Positions 62,515-64,000 of a stretch of 64,000 nt of DNA are shown here, piece after piece. Source of the stretch: Alteromonas abrolhosensis (GTDB lineage: Bacteria; Pseudomonadota; Gammaproteobacteria; Enterobacterales; Alteromonadaceae). The notes beneath the pieces were generated by a model that did not search any database, was not told the DNA's origin, and was given only the letters and a program-made list of their open reading frames with translations. Made by a program: the position numbers and the translations under genes. Location: contig NZ_MEJH01000003.1 of NCBI RefSeq assembly GCF_001953635.1, positions 697,197 through 761,196 of the forward strand, given 5' to 3'. The first letter of the stretch is position 1; every line of letters starts with the position of its first letter.

Positions 62515-64000
62515 TTAACCTTTACGCTGTATGAGGTAATAAAATACCGGGGTTAAGATAAGTCCAAACACAGTGACACCAATCATGCCTGAGAATACCG
62601 CTACTCCCATAGCTTGACGCATTTCTGCACCCGCTCCTGTAGAGATAACCATAGGCAACACACCCATAATGAATGCAATTGACGTCATTAAGATTGGGCG
62701 AAGACGTAGGCGGCTTGCTTCTTTGATTGCTGAAAGTGCATCCATGCCACTGTCTTGCAACTCTTTGGCGAATTCAACAATAAGAATGGCGTTCTTCGTA
62801 GCTAGGCCAACCAACACGATCAACCCGATTTGGGTGAAGATATTGTTGTCGCCACCGTAAATTTGTACACCGATAAGCGCGCTCAATAAGGTCATTGGAA
62901 CAATCAATATAATCGCCAGCGGCAAGCGTAGGCTCTCATATTGCGCAGCCAAGACTAAGAACACCAAAAGCACTACGAGAGGAAACACAAACGCAGAGGC
63001 GTTACCGGCCAATATTTGTTGGTAAGTCAATTCTGTCCATTCGTAGGTCATTCCTAACGGCAAGGTTTCAGCCAGGATTTCTTCGATAGCCGCTTTCGCT
63101 TGATCTGATGAATAACCAGGCGCAGGAGCACCGTTAATTTCTGCGGTAACGTAGCCATTGTAGTGCATTACACGGTCTGGGCCGGCGCTATGTTGAACGT
63201 CTAGAAAAGAACCTAGTGGAATCATTTCTCCTTGGCTATTTCTAATTTTAAACTGGGTAATATCGCCTATTTCTTGACGGTATTGCGCGTCTGCCTGCAC
63301 GTTTACTTGGTAGGTACGACCAAATAAATTGAAGTCGTTGACATATAACGAACCCAAGTAGGCTTGTAATGTGGTGAATAACGTATCGATATTCACGCCT
63401 TGGCTTACTGCCTTTTCACGATCTACGTCCACATCAAGTTGTGGCACCGCGACGGTAAAACTAGTGAATGAGCCGGTTAGCGCTGGGTGTGCCCACGCTT
63501 TACCTATCACTTCTTGCGTTACACGCTCAAGCTCTTCAAAACCTAGGTTCCCTCTATCTTCCACTTGCAGACGGAAGCCTCCTATTGTGCCTAAGCCCAT
63601 CACCGGTGGAGGTGGAAAAATAGCCACGTAAGCGCCTTTAATCGAGCCGAACTGCTGATTTAGTTTGGCTGCAATGGCGCCAGCGGATAATTCTGGTGAC
63701 TGTCTCTCATCAAACGGCTTAAGCGGTGTAAATAAAATTCCAGAACTAGGGCTATTGGTAAAACCATTGATATTTAGGCCCGGGAAAGCAACGGCATCTG
63801 ACACGCCAGGGTGCTCCATGGCAATACGAGACATTTCCCTGATCACTTCTTCTGTTCTGTCTAAACTTGCTGCGTTAGGAAGCTGCGCGAAAGCAACCAA
63901 GTATTGTTTGTCTTGGCCTGGCACATAACCTGTGGGTGTGGTGGCGAATTGATTGTAGGTGAGTGCAATCAGGCCAGCATACAACACCAATACAATTCCG
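62515..64000 (-). CDS. RND multidrug efflux permease, HAE1/AcrB family (N-terminal half beyond the window)
   Basis: The visible 495 residues are the C-terminal half: the second periplasmic porter/docking part (GYVPGQDKQYLVAFAQLPNAASLDRTEEVI and following) and the last membrane helices (VFPLVVLLVFLVLAAQYESLRLPLAIILIVP, TMLLSALIG-like, LATKNAILIVEFAKEL, MTSIAFIMGVLPMVISTGAGAEMR). The frame stays open to the window end, so the gene continues past 64,000. It exports drugs or lipophilic compounds with a membrane-fusion protein and a TolC-type channel not seen here. Confidence 0.93.
   Translation of the reverse strand, partial: GIVLVLYAGLIALTYNQFATTPTGYVPGQDKQYLVAFAQLPNAASLDRTEEVIREMSRIAMEHPGVSDAVAFPGLNINGFTNSPSSGILFTPLKPFDERQSPELSAGAIAAKLNQQFGSIKGAYVAIFPPPPVMGLGTIGGFRLQVEDRGNLGFEELERVTQEVIGKAWAHPALTGSFTSFTVAVPQLDVDVDREKAVSQGVNIDTLFTTLQAYLGSLYVNDFNLFGRTYQVNVQADAQYRQEIGDITQFKIRNSQGEMIPLGSFLDVQHSAGPDRVMHYNGYVTAEINGAPAPGYSSDQAKAAIEEILAETLPLGMTYEWTELTYQQILAGNASAFVFPLVVLLVFLVLAAQYESLRLPLAIILIVPMTLLSALIGVQIYGGDNNIFTQIGLIVLVGLATKNAILIVEFAKELQDSGMDALSAIKEASRLRLRPILMTSIAFIMGVLPMVISTGAGAEMRQAMGVAVFSGMIGVTVFGLILTPVFYYLIQRKG

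Noticed and set aside
1-64000. CRISPR array, tRNA or rRNA genes, prophage
   Set aside because: No regular repeat-spacer pattern, cloverleaf with CCA-type end, ribosomal sequence or phage structural gene was seen on either strand.

Overview
The window reads as a chromosomal segment of a marine gammaproteobacterium close to Alteromonas (Alteromonadaceae). The reasons are the chitin/GlcNAc cluster built from NagP, NagR, a class II NagB and a Caulobacter-type TonB receptor, the core blocks gcvTHP, ygfB-pepP-ubiH-ubiI and rpiA-serA, and the moderate base composition. The assignment is by gene content and resemblance only. Both window edges cut genes: a DUF3010 gene at the left and an RND efflux permease at the right.

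Layout. 0-10.7 kb: a bacteriophytochrome hybrid kinase, a secreted PQQ-type sugar dehydrogenase, an outer-membrane TonB receptor followed without gaps by a response regulator and a sensor kinase, and a beta-lactamase-fold lipoprotein. 10.7-18.7 kb: an accessory region, markedly AT-rich in 13.8-17.5 kb. It holds an unknown secreted protein, an orphan HNH protein, a GNAT protein, a tightly coupled three-gene operon (degenerate DUF262 protein, DUF3696-type ATPase, unknown protein), a truncated DUF2247-like gene and a dead IS3-family element. The terminal 5 kb is bracketed by two 84%-identical 50-bp copies of the sequence that follows gcvP. 18.7-23.4 kb: gcvTHP, with a terminator-like hairpin before gcvP. 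23.6-36.3 kb: GlcNAc/chitooligosaccharide regulon (TonB receptor, GH20 hexosaminidase, NagK, NagB-II, NagA, NagP), controlled by the LacI-type NagR through TGACAACGCTGTCA operators, plus a flavin-dependent halogenase-family gene coupled to nagR.

36.4-45.4 kb: LysR regulator, UspE-like protein, lactate permease, DHH phosphoesterase, two peptidases and a DMT transporter. 45.5-45.7 kb: a 200-bp MITE-like element with about 40-bp inverted ends. 45.7-50.4 kb: ubiquinone hydroxylases, PepP and YgfB. 50.5-53.1 kb: 6S RNA directly upstream of a ribokinase/nucleoside hydrolase pair, an unusual partner for 6S. 53.1-58.1 kb: GAF hybrid kinase, ygfA, rpiA and serA; serA has a MetJ-type operator and a structured leader. 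58.2-64 kb: two DUF481 outer-membrane paralogues, an HDOD protein, DUF1289 and SIMPL proteins, and the RND permease.

How the genes connect. NagR would shut off chitooligosaccharide import (TonB receptor), trimming (GH20), uptake (NagP), phosphorylation (NagK), deacetylation (NagA) and deamination (NagB-II). Nucleoside hydrolase releases ribose, RbsK makes ribose 5-phosphate, and RpiA interconverts it. SerA, the glycine cleavage system and YgfA all feed one-carbon metabolism. The best candidate for an undescribed system is the three-gene operon at 13,890-16,804, which has the architecture of a phage-defence module: a partner protein with a ruined DUF262 motif, an SMC/OLD-like ATPase without a TOPRIM domain, and an unrecognised third protein in the place of an effector.
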